This document shows, in pieces, positions 7,064 to 17,110 of a stretch of DNA of 17,248 nucleotides (position 1 is the first letter of the stretch; each line of letters starts with the position of its first letter). The translations under genes were made by a program, and so were the position numbers. The notes below the pieces were generated by a model. The model did not search any database, was not told where the DNA came from, and worked only from the letters and a program-made list of their open reading frames with translations. Source of the DNA: Funneliformis mosseae (lineage: Eukaryota > Glomeromycota > Glomeromycetes > Glomerales > Glomeraceae); the NCBI GenBank assembly GCA_910592005.1, contig CAJVPP010001910.1:1-17248 (forward strand). The letters are read 5' to 3'.

Positions 7064-9469
7064 TTACTTTGATCTTGGATTAATCTTCGTGGCGCTTTCA
7101 TTGGTCCCGTTCACTGATACGGGTGATTTTGAACCTTTATCATTTGGATTTATATTGTTAGATTGAACATTATTATCGCCACCGTTTACCTGCGGACTAG
7201 GCTGATCTTGAATATTTTCGGAATTTTGTTGAGTATCATCCTTTTGTTTATTCGGTCCGTTGCTATGATGTTGTTCACTATCTGAATGATAACCTCCGCT
7301 GTGTACGGCTGCTGCATGTGCAGGATGTCCATTATTATGGTACATTCCAAAACTTTCTACATATTCTTGAGAGTGAAAAACTGGAGATGTGAGCGGATGA
7401 TTCGGTAAATTCGGTACTTGAGATGATTGTGGGATCTCAATTTTCATATATGGTTTTGCGCCAGTAACAGCGGGAGAGTCTGAAGCCGACGTCGTAATCG
7501 GTCGTGATTCAAAATTTGCAAACGTTGCAGGTGCTGTTGACGTAGAAACTAAAAATTTTTTTTTTGTTTTTACCTATTGAATTTCACGTGATTAAATCTG
7601 TATCATTCTAACTTACCTTCTATGTTATTTGGGTCCATATTTGGATTGTTGTACATTTCCGGATTGGGATTTTCTCCTTCATGAATGTTTTGAACCATAT
7701 AATGTGGAGGATGCTGCGAATGATAATGGGAAGCTGCAGGATTTGGCGCGCCGGTCGACATCATTATAGATAAGGCGTCATTACGTATTGGACCGTTAGG
7801 AGGGTAGCCTTGAAATGGAGGGTACTGACCATAAGGTCCCGGGAACGGTGGAGCATTAAAATCGGGTGGCATCATACCAGGGGCGCTGTTAGGTCCAGGG
7901 AAAGTAATATGTTGACGACCGTCATTTGGGAATGTTGGATGCATTCCAATTGGATTAAAACGATCGTGACTGTCAGCATAATGTCCGGGACTGCGTCCAC
8001 GAACCACTAAAGGTGCTGAAGTTGCTGTTGCAACCCTATAAGGGTCACCACTTTCAACATGAGCATATAAATCTACCATGACTACATAGTATTGTTGAGC
8101 AGCACGACGTTTACCATTATTAGCAGTAGCCGTCTTAAATTGAATACGTTCAAATGTAACAATATTTGTATTTGTTCCCACGGAACTTAGGTTTAGGTTA
8201 CCACCCGCTCGAATAGGTTTTGGCACAGGGGTCATTTGTGGTCCTTTGTCACGTTTTGGCGTATGTTGAACCAACTCAATTTTTTTATCGCTGTTGGAGA
8301 CACGCGCAGAAATACCCAATGAAAAATGAGTGACCGTATGAAATTGACCTTCAACTTCTATCAAGCACGGTACTTCAGATTCATTAATAGCATGAGAGGT
8401 TCCTGTTACTGAAAATGCACTACTAATCTGGAAGTAATTTCTTCGATAGCATGTCCAATCATTATCAGCTAAGAAGAATCCACGATCAACTTTTGAATTG
8501 ATTCGAAGCTTATAACTTAACGATCACGAATAAATTAATAATAATAACAAAAATCCGAATATAATAAGTCACAAGGAAATACATATAACATGATAATCAT
8601 TTTATAAAATCATACCTATTAGATCTATCCATACTATATATGTTGTGATGCTGTTGTGTTTGAGAAAAGAATGGACCAGCATCTGGAGGAAACCCTAAAG
8701 AATTGTCCCTACGTTTCCTAATTACCTGTTGTTGAAATTGTGTGGCGTGATAAGGGTTTGCTGTAATGGTAGGTCTATTATCATTTTTACAATCTGGTGG
8801 TGCGGAAACTGGCGTTATGGGAGTTCCAATTGGAGAACCATTTTGACGAGGCGTAGAAGGGGTTACAGGAGCAGACATCGAAACAGAACTAAATACGGAT
8901 AAATAAATTTAGTAAAAATTTATGATGATAGCATATATTCAAATGATCATTTTTAAAACAAAATAATTTGATGTAATGTCTGATTAAATAGATGATTAAG
9001 GTTCACATCACAATAAACTATTTAAACTCTATAATTAGCAAATACCTTTGATATTGATTTTGCGATCTGTTTGGGGTCGTATCAATTTCTTGTTTCGGTG
9101 GTATGAACATGACACCGTTATTACAATGGACAGCCCTATGATATCAACATCAGATTAATTTGCATAATGATAATCATATTGTTTGTGTATAAGTCAAATC
9201 ATGAAATTAAGTTAAAATCATGTTAGGGATGTTCAACCAAGAGAAGGGACGCAGCTTCGAAAAATATTAAACAAGTGTGTGTAAGGTAACACGCGGCGAC
9301 AAGAAATACCAACTTGCATAACCAAAACCAGTTTGTACGAAGCACAAATAAAACGCGGGTTTTATGCTATGCTCGTTGTGGTAACTGATAACTGAAAAAA
9401 CGTGCGCGGCACAAAAATCACTAGTGTTTTTATTTTTTTTTTTTTTGATATATAATATTTTTTTCTTTA

Positions 9470-9514
<45 letters not shown>

Positions 9515-9713
9515 GAAGTTTAGATATTATCATAACTTACATTTGTTGATGCATTTGACCTTGAGGAGCCTGACCATCGTACGTAAAGGATTGCATAAAG
9601 TTTTCAGCAGGCATACTGTTGACTTGTGTAGATATTTCGGGGTGTTGATGTTGAGAAGAAGGTGGAACTTGAGAAGATTGATGTATAGACCACTTATCCT
9701 CAGCAATGCTCAT
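7064..9713 (-). CDS. NDT80/PhoG-family DNA-binding transcription factor (5 coding exons)
   Basis: Coding exons in transcript order are 9713-9541, 9135-9046, 8888-8616, 8515-7617 and 7548-7064. All introns are GT-AG, phases are consistent, and the product is 639 aa. The NDT80/PhoG domain runs from about residue 179 to 358: YKLRINSKVDRGFF, DWTCYRRNYFQ, FSLGISARV, a basic GKRRAAQQYY, and the closing VVRGRSPGHY typical of the Vib-1/XprG branch. The domain is an Ig-like (p53-like) fold that binds DNA. Relatives act in meiosis (Ndt80), heterokaryon incompatibility and protease secretion (Vib-1, XprG) and nutrient response; which role applies here cannot be told. The flanks are disordered: S/T/P/Q-rich before the domain, and P/G/N/H-rich after it (about 360-639). 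No membrane segment is present. Start choice: MSIAEDKW is the first ATG in the exon and a likely 5' UTR intron acceptor lies 7 bases before it. An alternative start at Met67 in exon 2 is possible. Confidence 0.92.
9230..9425 (-). promoter_or_regulatory. GC-richer island in intron 1 of the NDT80-like gene; candidate internal promoter or enhancer
   Basis: Within the unusually long first coding intron (9136-9540, 405 nt) this block is visibly richer in G+C than its flanks. It holds CGCGG three times (9292-9296, 9354-9358, 9405-9409), twice as ACGCGG, and GGCACAAAA (9408-9416), which fits the Ndt80 middle sporulation element gNCRCAAAW. A transcript starting here would enter exon 2 and first meet an in-frame ATG at Met67, giving a shorter protein. 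The regulatory role is inference. No long conserved frame or tRNA fold was recognised in the block. Confidence 0.35.
9473..9514. repeat. T31/A11 homopolymer junction in intron 1
   Basis: Thirty-one T residues (9473-9503) are followed directly by eleven A residues (9504-9514), close to the donor site at 9540. The transcript strand reads U11 then A31, so an 11-bp A-U hairpin is possible. Confidence 0.9.
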
Positions 9714-9720
9714 AATATTG

Positions 9721-9877
9721 CTAAAAAGCAAATACCTGAGAATCCTTTGAAACGACGTTAAAAAAAGTTTATAAACTCGACGCTTAAGAGATGAGCCGAA
9801 AGATTCACCAAATATTCTAGGTATATTAGCCGTACGGTTATATATTGATAGCAAAAGTCGTCCCAAGTAGTTGGTTT

Positions 9878-9916
<39 letters not shown>

Positions 9917-9920
9917 TACC
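9721..9920 (-). other. putative 5' UTR intron of the NDT80-like gene
   Basis: A CAG|GTATTT donor (intron begins at 9920) and a CTTTTTAG acceptor (9722-9721) lie just upstream of the start codon. They define a 200-nt intron that contains the T23/A20 tract and would leave only about 7 nt of leader before the ATG. No coding signal was recognised upstream. This is inferred from splice-site appearance alone. Confidence 0.45.
9875..9917. repeat. T23/A20 homopolymer junction
   Basis: Twenty-three T (9875-9897) abut twenty A (9898-9917), a near-perfect inverted repeat with no spacer, inside the putative 5' UTR intron. Poly-T/poly-A junctions like this also occur in the first coding intron. Confidence 0.9.
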
Positions 9921-10397
9921 TGGGTGAAAAAATAAACAAAAAAAAAATTCTTTCAACTTTCTAAGGTCAGTTGAAATTATCAAAACAAAATGAATGCGTC
10001 AAGTGGAATTATCTGAAAATTTCCTATAGAACACATCCGGTGTATTGAATAGAGATGTGTTTAATTGGTTAGAGATCATGTGGCAAAGCTTAGTATCCTG
10101 ATCAGCTAACTTCTATAAATTAGGTTAAACATCAAATTCAACTTCTATCCTTCTCAGTTATTTATAATTACTATAATAAGCAATTCTAGAATGCATATGA
10201 AAAAGTGTTAAATATTTTGAGCAAATTAAAAGACGCGTGAATTAAATTTTTTTTTTTTTCAAATAAAAGTTTCGTTTACTTAAATTATGAGTGAGAAAAT
10301 TTTATTATGCAATAAACAAGTACTTTATACATCATTAAATTATCATTAATATCATTACTATTACTAAATTAATTGAATTATTAATTATTATTATAAC
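9921..10397. other. intergenic region between the sugar kinase and the NDT80-like gene
   Basis: Both flanking genes are on the minus strand, so this is the promoter side of the NDT80-like gene and the 3' side of the kinase. It holds an 8-bp inverted repeat, AACACATC (10030-10037) and GATGTGTT (10054-10061), separated by 16 bases, and a T tract near 10246-10259. No gene is seen. The right part (10262-10397) is the likely 3' UTR of the kinase. Confidence 0.6.
10301..10306 (-). promoter_or_regulatory. possible polyadenylation signal of the kinase gene
   Basis: On the minus strand this reads AATAAA, about 90 bases after the kinase stop codon, a plausible distance for a fungal 3' UTR. The hexamer is common by chance here. 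Confidence 0.35.
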
Positions 10398-11703
10398 TTA
10401 AAATTTTAAACTATATTCCGACGACATTTTCTCTACTACACCGTCAAAACCTACCTGAGCACATTTTCTACCCGCTAATTCACAAGCAAACTTTAGACAA
10501 CCTTCAGGTGTCATGCCTTGGGTTAATCCATAAATGATCCCCGCCGTAAATGTGTCACCGGCTCCAACCGTATCGACTATGCTTGCTATTGGTAAAGCTG
10601 GAGCCGTGAATAATTTACGCGTTGGATTATGAAAACACATAGCCCCTGAACTTCCCCATGTACAAAAAAGGTGCGCTCTTAATAATCGGAAAGAAAAAAT
10701 AAATAAATAAATAAAAATATTATTTATTCATAAAGTCAAAGTATAAACATTTTCTGGATTTACTTACGTATTTTTACAAAATGGTCCCATAACTTTTAAG
10801 AAATCCCCAGCATTTTCATACCCTTTACCCTCAGCAAATACTTTAGAAAAGAATATGACATCAGCTCTACTCATTAAAGTTTCCAATCCTCTACGGTAAG
10901 GTTTTTCCAATTCGACACTAATTATTGTTCTAGGACGCCAATCTTTTGTATCAATATGGTCTATCATTTTTGCTGCTTCTACTGCGTTACGCCCTTCAAA
11001 ATGTATCCAGTTAAATGGCAATTCACTATTCGATGTACTAACCACTTCTTCGGTACATACTGCATCAAATTTCCGCTTAAATTCTTCAAAAGTTAATTCG
11101 TCTATGCTGTAAATCATTTCAAAAATTAATATCAAAAAAAGAAATCCACTTTTTTTTTTTTTTTTTTTTCAATTTCAGCATTACCTATTGTAATTTATGA
11201 TTGTTCGTGAGCTTGTACTGTTAGCATGTATAATATAAGCCACGGGTGCATGCTTTGCGTTAGACCTAAATATACACGTTGATGTCTTTATATTATGTGC
11301 CTCGAAATCTTGAAGCAAAAACCTATTTATAAATATCATTTTCAATTAATCCTTTTCCCGAACTATGTATGATACTTGCTTAAAAAATATTATTTTTTTT
11401 TTTTTAAAAAATAAAATTTATATTTATATATATAAAGAAAACGCGCAACGCATACGTAGAGGCTTCTTTAGATGCCATAGAAGCCATAAAATATCCTTGG
11501 GCCAAGGGAAATTGAGATAAAACAGTTAAAGTATTCCCTGCATTTCCTCCTCTTCTCTTTTCTACTCTCTGTGCTCTCTGTTTACCATCTTCGGGTGGAA
11601 ACTTATCAACATAAAGGATCGTGTCTTCGTATGCTGACCCTATAGAAAGAACTCTTAAAGGTACCTGTTGGTAATTTCCTGGAATTGTATTTTCTTGTGA
11701 CAT
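10398..11703 (-). CDS. PfkB-family sugar kinase, ketohexokinase (fructokinase)-like, 4 exons
   Basis: Exons in transcript order are 11703-11456, 11322-11185, 11106-10768 and 10677-10398. Introns are GT-AG (133, 78 and 90 nt), and the product is 334 aa, slightly longer than animal ketohexokinase (about 300). The N-terminal PfkB signature is RRGGNAGN at residues 50-57, followed by MASMASKEAST joined across intron 1 to FLLQDF, matching the ketohexokinase pattern. WIHFEGRNA and SVELEKPYRRGLETL lie in exon 3. The C-terminal signature VDTVGAGDTF is at 276-285, with catalytic base Asp283, then GRKCAQVGFDGVV near the end. The family transfers phosphate from ATP to the C1 hydroxyl of fructose or another ketose in the cytosol; the exact substrate is inferred from WIHFEGRN and QGFDG-type motifs and could be another sugar. 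Introns 1 and 2 hold poly(T)/poly(A) tracts. Confidence 0.93.
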
Positions 11704-11987
11704 TATACGAATTATTATAGATAATGCATATATCGTTATAGAAAATGAATGTATGATGTATGAATTTAATTTTAATTTATTGAATTTTACGAGAAACTTC
11801 GTTTAGAGTTAAAAAACTTGGTGTATATATAAACAAACTTCGGTACAACATTGATACATTTTTTGATCAAATTAACTAACTTAAAAAGGTTATCTAATTT
11901 TAATTCCTTGTGCACCCTTAAAATTTGTTAAAGTTGATGTAATTTATTTCAGCTTTCTATAAGAGTTATTTATAAATAACTTGCCCC
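11704..11987. other. short intergenic region between UBA1 and the sugar kinase
   Basis: This 284-base gap between tandem minus-strand genes must contain the UBA1 3' end and the kinase promoter. A TATATATA stretch near 11824-11831 lies about 120 bases upstream of the kinase start codon but is weak evidence in AT-rich DNA. The palindrome next to the UBA1 stop codon is listed separately. Confidence 0.6.
11964..11981. repeat. 18-bp perfect palindrome after the UBA1 stop codon
   Basis: AGTTATTTATAAATAACT is its own reverse complement over all 18 bases. It begins six bases after the UBA1 stop codon on the minus strand. In RNA it could pair with itself or form a tight AU hairpin; it may belong to the 3' processing region. 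Confidence 0.7.
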
Positions 11988-14900
11988 CTATGCCCTAATA
12001 ACTAGTCTAACATACGGAACCTATGAAAGAAGCAATAAAACAATTAATTTAATCAATTTATAAAAATAAAATTTTATTATCTTTTTTTTTTTTATATAAT
12101 TTACCTCTACATCTTCACCATCACGATCATTTACAACCATTTCTAGAGTTAATGCTTTAACGTGTGGTGGAACTGGTTTCTTTGAAATTGATTCCACTAA
12201 TTCCGATAACCTATTAAAACAAAGATCAAGTAATAAATTAATATTTAAATATTTTAAATTTCGTAAAAAATCACCATTCCTAATATTATACCTCATATTT
12301 TTCCGCTCTTCCCTTTTCTTTCCTTGCAAAAAGAACGCATATAACATACTAGCACCACATGACAACATTGTCACTTCTAATTCGTGATTTTTTGCAAAGT
12401 AATCCAAGAATTCTTGAAGTGTAAGATCACCCTCAATGTCAAACCTATCCCATAAGCTCCATTCTGTTTCGTGATACTATAAAATAGGACGAATAATTAA
12501 GTTTAAAATATGAAGGATTTAAGCAAATGATAAATAATTTAGTCATTACCTGGAATTTCGGCATCGCAATTGGCTCTGAAAATCCAAAAAATGGTAACGC
12601 TAAATTTACAAAACCATTCTTATACTCCTCCAACTTATTCTTGCCAGCAATAATTTTGTATAATTCTAGGCATACTAATCCTGTTACCAAAGATGTCGTC
12701 GTAGCAATAGCTGGTATAATTTTGCCAGCAATAAATTTAGTCTTGTGACGATCTGCTGGCTGAATACCGTAATTAATGGCCCGTAGATTAGAAGTTGCGG
12801 TGATGAAATCAATATGGAAATTTGTATCATCATCTTTTTCGAATTCTACAGGATTCAATCTAAATCCTGGAATTGATGTTGGATCGGGTAAACTACTAAC
12901 AATTTCTTGTAACTCAGTTTCATCAGTTGTTTGCTGAATGTTTTCATTTTCTTGTACCTGAATCTTTACACCAGATCTTGGATGAAATTCGGGTACAAAA
13001 ACTGTATTTAATACATTCTTTATAATATCTCGATTCGTTTCTCCTAAATCAATGTTTTTAGCAATTAGAAATTTATAAGAATAAGAATAACAATGATCAT
13101 AATAATAAATTCACTACTTTTACAGATATGCTACCTTTGAGGCCATAATTGAATGCATGTAAATTTGCAGCTGTTGCGATAAACTCCATATGTGCGTCCT
13201 AAGAGAGAGTAAAATTGTTGAATTAATAATTGTGATGGTGGAAAAGCACTTGTTAAATAAATACATACAATATTAGCGTCAAATATGATGGGTTCGGGTG
13301 CTCTTTTTGGACCAGACCAAAACTTTGCACCAGTAGATGTAACCTATGTAAAAAATTTGGAAAATTAAACAAGATAATAAAATATATTAGAATTGCGTCA
13401 ACTTTATCCGCACCAAACGTCAAGGCACTCAACTTACGGAATCTTTTGGGAAATTAAAAAGCAACTGTTGGATATTATTGTTGAAATATTCTTCAAACTT
13501 CAAACGAGCCCAAGCAACGCACGCTTCGAATGTTAATGGACGTGCGGTAACTAAGAAATTTTGAATTCCTTCCAAGATTTCCTTAGCGCTACCACCTTGC
13601 TTTAATGTTCCTTCAACAAACCCAGGCTGGCTTAAATACATATTTACATTTTCTGCAGGAACCTTAAATAACCCTTCAAACAAGTCACGTGCCCACTGAA
13701 TTGTATGCTCAATGGCATTAGGAAAGTTTTTTAATGTACAAATTGGAATAGATTTCTCAGGTGGGTCTTGAGATGACGAATAGGATTCAGTGAGGTACGG
13801 AATAACAACTTGCGTGTTACCCTTTGTACCTAATGTTCCGGACTCTAATAAAGGTTTTCTAAAGTACACGCATCGTCTATCCATATACTTACCTAAGAAT
13901 TAAAACAACATAAATTAACATAATCCGAAATCATTTCTTTGAAATCAATATAATAAAAATTACTTACGAGCATCAACATTGTCCAATGCGTTAGTCACTC
14001 CATCCAAATTTTCAAAGAAATTATCATTGTAAACATTTTCGGTTTCAACACCAACACGATCTTGATGAGCAATGACTTTTCCTATGGTGTCAGGATTCAT
14101 TTTACCTATGGCAACAACTGCAGTTTCTGATTTTAATTTCTGGAAAAAATAAAAATTAATTTTGCAAATTAAACCTTCAAAATTATATTTGGGATCAAAT
14201 TAATACACACGCTAACATCGCCAGGACGGAACAAGAATTGTCGATTTAAGTTGCTTTTCTCAATTGTGTCCATATCAGTAACATGTATGGCACCTTGACC
14301 AGTACCCAATCCCATCATAGCCCAATTCTTTAACATTTCGCATCCGATAGCGCCAGCACCAACCTAAACAAACGATATAGAAACAATGTTAATATACTTA
14401 TTATTTGTAGAAATAATTTAAAATAAACGTACCAAAAATTCTCTAAAGTTTGCAATCTTATGTTGGAAATCTCTACCAAATACTGCTATCTGACCATCAT
14501 AACGAGAATTACACTTATAATAAAATAAGATTAATTTTAGAATAACATTTAAAACGAATTTTATAGAATTTAAACTAATTTACATACTGGAGCACAATTT
14601 TCCTCATTTAAGTCATCATCTGGTAAAGATTCCAAAGAATCGAAATAAAAGTATTGTTGTATTGGATTAAACTTTCCACTGCAGGCTTTTAAAACTTCTT
14701 GAGCAACTAATCCACCAAGTACAGCAACCATTGGAGATAAACTTCCAGCCGCGCCGTATGAAAGTTGTTTGAGTAGCTTATCATCAAGTTCAATCTATTA
14801 AAAATTTCATTATATTAGTATAAATAAATATTACATTGTTTTGAAATGATTATCATAAAGTACCTTATCCTCGCATTGATCATTAATACTTTTAGCAAGT

Positions 14901-16408
14901 CGAACTATTTCTTCGGCATCGGCTTCATTATGTGGACGAGGTAGTGAGCCACGGGTTTCAAGAAACTCATGAAGAGCTTGGAAACCAATATGTAATTGAC
15001 TGGGTCTATCCCATTTAGCATAATCAGAAATGACAAATTCTGGTTTCCTCAAAGATTCTCGAAGAGATTTCTAAATAATATAAAAGCAACAAATGTTAGA
15101 TTCGATTTTTTGGGAATTTTAAGCAATATAGTTATAACTCACAAATTGAATTATTTTCGGTTGCTTGACTTGAGTGAATATACCACCACTAGTATAATCT
15201 CCATAGCTTGATGTATCACCGATGCTAAAAGTATATGGACCTACAAAAATTATAATATATTATTGATAAGTTTTATTACAAATAATAATTAATTTGAACA
15301 ATATTGGTACAACTTACCAAGCACTTTTATTTTCTTAGGTTCGCAATTATTTAGTTCTTCCATACCCTTTATTTCAGTAAAAGTCACGTATTCTCCATCT
15401 TCCAATCCATGCCTTGATTCATCCAGGCATGTAACAACACCATCCTCTTCTTTAGTAACTGCAGCTACCATTCCTGATACCGGATTCTCTCCAGTGGTAT
15501 CAATAACTTGAAACTCATTACCAAAATCATTAAAGGCAATGCTAATAATATCCACAATATGTGATTAATTAAAGATAGAACAAACATATATTAAAACAAT
15601 ACTAAAATTATTTTACCCAAAAAGGCCGCGCACGTCAGTTGATATGAAGTGTATTCCATTAGCATGGGTAAAATCATTAATCTCCAATTGTTTTTTTAGA
15701 GGTGTCTCTGTTAATACGACAACCTTGGATTTTATAACAATTTGCACGCGTTAATTTTTACGTGCACAATAGAATTAAGTTACTTGTATAAAACGGTAAA
15801 ATTCACACCTGAAAATTTCTTATTTTATCACTGGTTAATTCACCTTCCAGTATGGAAATCGGTACATATTGATTAAGTTCGGACAATCGCGGCGCAGTTA
15901 TTGAGGCTCTTGGTTTTCCGACATCATCTTCTCTGAGGAAAAACTGTAAATAGGGAGAATCAGTTCATCATTTAATCGAATACAAAAAAGAATTTAATTT
16001 ATAAGAAATTTTATTTCTAACCTGCGTAGATAAGTCGGAAATCCTTACTGGCTCAGGATCGTGAAGAGTTACACTCTTTACACCGGCAAGAACAACGTTT
16101 TTCGCTTTATTTATTAACGAAAATTTTCAATAAACTTTTTTTTAGTTTCAAATTTAAAATAGTACAATTTAAAATACCAATTTCGACACCAAGACCCTTT
16201 AGTCCAACAATAAGGACATTGGAACTGCCCATTTTCTTCATAGCGTCATGACCAAGAACATAGCTACACACAAAAAAAGTAAGATCACACAGAATTTAGC
16301 ATTCCTCCTGAAAACTCTCAAACTTATAACCTGAATTACGCTAGAAAAACAAAATAAATACAGTTGTCGAGAATAAAGTCCCTCGTCAATAGTCTGTTCG
16401 GGTTCCAT
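11988..16408 (-). CDS. UBA1: ubiquitin-activating enzyme E1 (19 exons)
   Basis: Exons in transcript order: 16408-16362, 16263-16178, 16104-16022, 15943-15809, 15723-15617, 15541-15318, 15240-15143, 15070-14864, 14794-14588, 14513-14433, 14363-14211, 14139-13968, 13892-13438, 13343-13269, 13198-13135, 13043-12550, 12476-12292, 12210-12105, 12020-11988. All introns are GT-AG and phases agree; the product is 1003 aa, the usual E1 length. The enzyme adenylates ubiquitin with ATP, takes it as a thioester and passes it to E2s. Inactive adenylation repeat: [16 protein letters not shown] from residue 13, then [12 protein letters not shown]. First catalytic half-domain: about 153-230. Active adenylation: [20 protein letters not shown] from 426, [14 protein letters not shown] at 455-468. 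Catalytic Cys585 lies in [10 protein letters not shown] (codon 13738-13740). [12 protein letters not shown] and CLELYK lie in exon 16. The C-terminal ubiquitin-fold domain starts near 905 and ends [15 protein letters not shown]. No key residue is missing. Exon 13 begins with GTAAGT directly after its acceptor. Confidence 0.97.
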
Positions 16409-17110
16409 TTTATTAATGCTTAAAAAAACCACTAAAATAAAAGTTATGATCTGAAGAATACTCTTTTTAAGTTGGAATTCAAGTTGTGTACATGCGACAG
16501 TCAACGTGTTTGACAACGTAATACCAACTATTTACTGCGATTCATTTTTTGATTGGAGAGCAGACTTTCATTTCTCCCAAATTTAGCTTGAACTTAGTTT
16601 ATTAACTCCGTTGATGACACCATGCTTAGGTCATGTTATTTAAACATAATAAATAATAAAAATAAATACAGTTATGATTTTTAATTAATAAAACGTGATA
16701 TGTAATAGTTATTTTTACAGATATTATGATTTTACAATGTAATTGTAAAATGATAATATTTTATATCATGAGAACTAATATCTATTGCTAAAATAAAGTA
16801 TTTATAAAATACATTTTTTTACTCTTATTTTTACTTTTTTATAAACTATAAGCAAAATCTTTTTTTTAAATACATTTTTCTCAAGTTTTTAAATAACGGT
16901 AATTTATTTATAACTAATTATTTTTTAGAAACTTTAAATATTAACAAGTTAAAACTGTTTTTATCATAAAAAAAGAATACTGAAAAATCTATTAAAAATT
17001 GAATTATATAATTTAAAATTTTTGTATTTATACTAATTATTTAATTTTATTAATTTAATTTAATAATATTATTTAGCTTCAAAAACAAATTGTAGAATAG
17101 AGTTCCGAAT
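16409..17110. other. UBA1 upstream region and AT-rich intergenic DNA
   Basis: The first 150 bases or so (16409-16560) are less AT-rich and should carry the UBA1 leader and proximal promoter. From about 16620 on the DNA is plain AT-rich sequence in which I see no gene, RNA or structured repeat. The open frame overlapping the UBA1 start (16238-16516, minus) is exon 1 read through into flank and intron and adds no support for an earlier start. Confidence 0.6.
16552..16556 (-). promoter_or_regulatory. CCAAT box upstream of UBA1
   Basis: The minus strand reads TCTCCAATCAAAA here, about 145 bases before the UBA1 ATG. A CCAAT box bound by the HAP/NF-Y complex is common at this distance in fungal housekeeping promoters. 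A five-base match alone is weak. Confidence 0.35.

Noticed and set aside
9267..9533. 88-residue minus-strand open frame in intron 1 of the NDT80-like gene
   Set aside because: The N-terminal half is poly-lysine from the A/T tract, and splicing across this interval keeps the NDT80-like frame. The GC-richer part is kept only as a possible regulatory block.
9723..9739. A very short intron candidate (GTATTTGCTTTTTAG) just upstream of the NDT80-like start codon
   Set aside because: About 17 nt is too short for a spliceosomal intron. The acceptor may serve the 200-nt 5' UTR intron instead.
9537..9983. Upstream extension of the NDT80-like protein beyond MSIAEDKW
   Set aside because: The extension runs through poly-K/poly-F encoded by the T23/A20 tract and shows no conserved sequence. 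The region looks like a 5' UTR intron.
7064..11703. A functional cluster of the NDT80-like regulator and the sugar kinase
   Set aside because: Co-orientation is the only link. Spacing is ordinary and no shared motif in their upstream regions was found.
12527..12748. Plus-strand 73-residue open frame
   Set aside because: It is the antisense reading of UBA1 exon 16, which is strongly supported by conserved E1 sequence.
16238..16516. Earlier start for UBA1 in the 92-residue frame
   Set aside because: The frame reads through intron 1. Homology requires splicing at 16361 to join SRQ to LYVLGH, and residues before MEPEQ show no E1 similarity.
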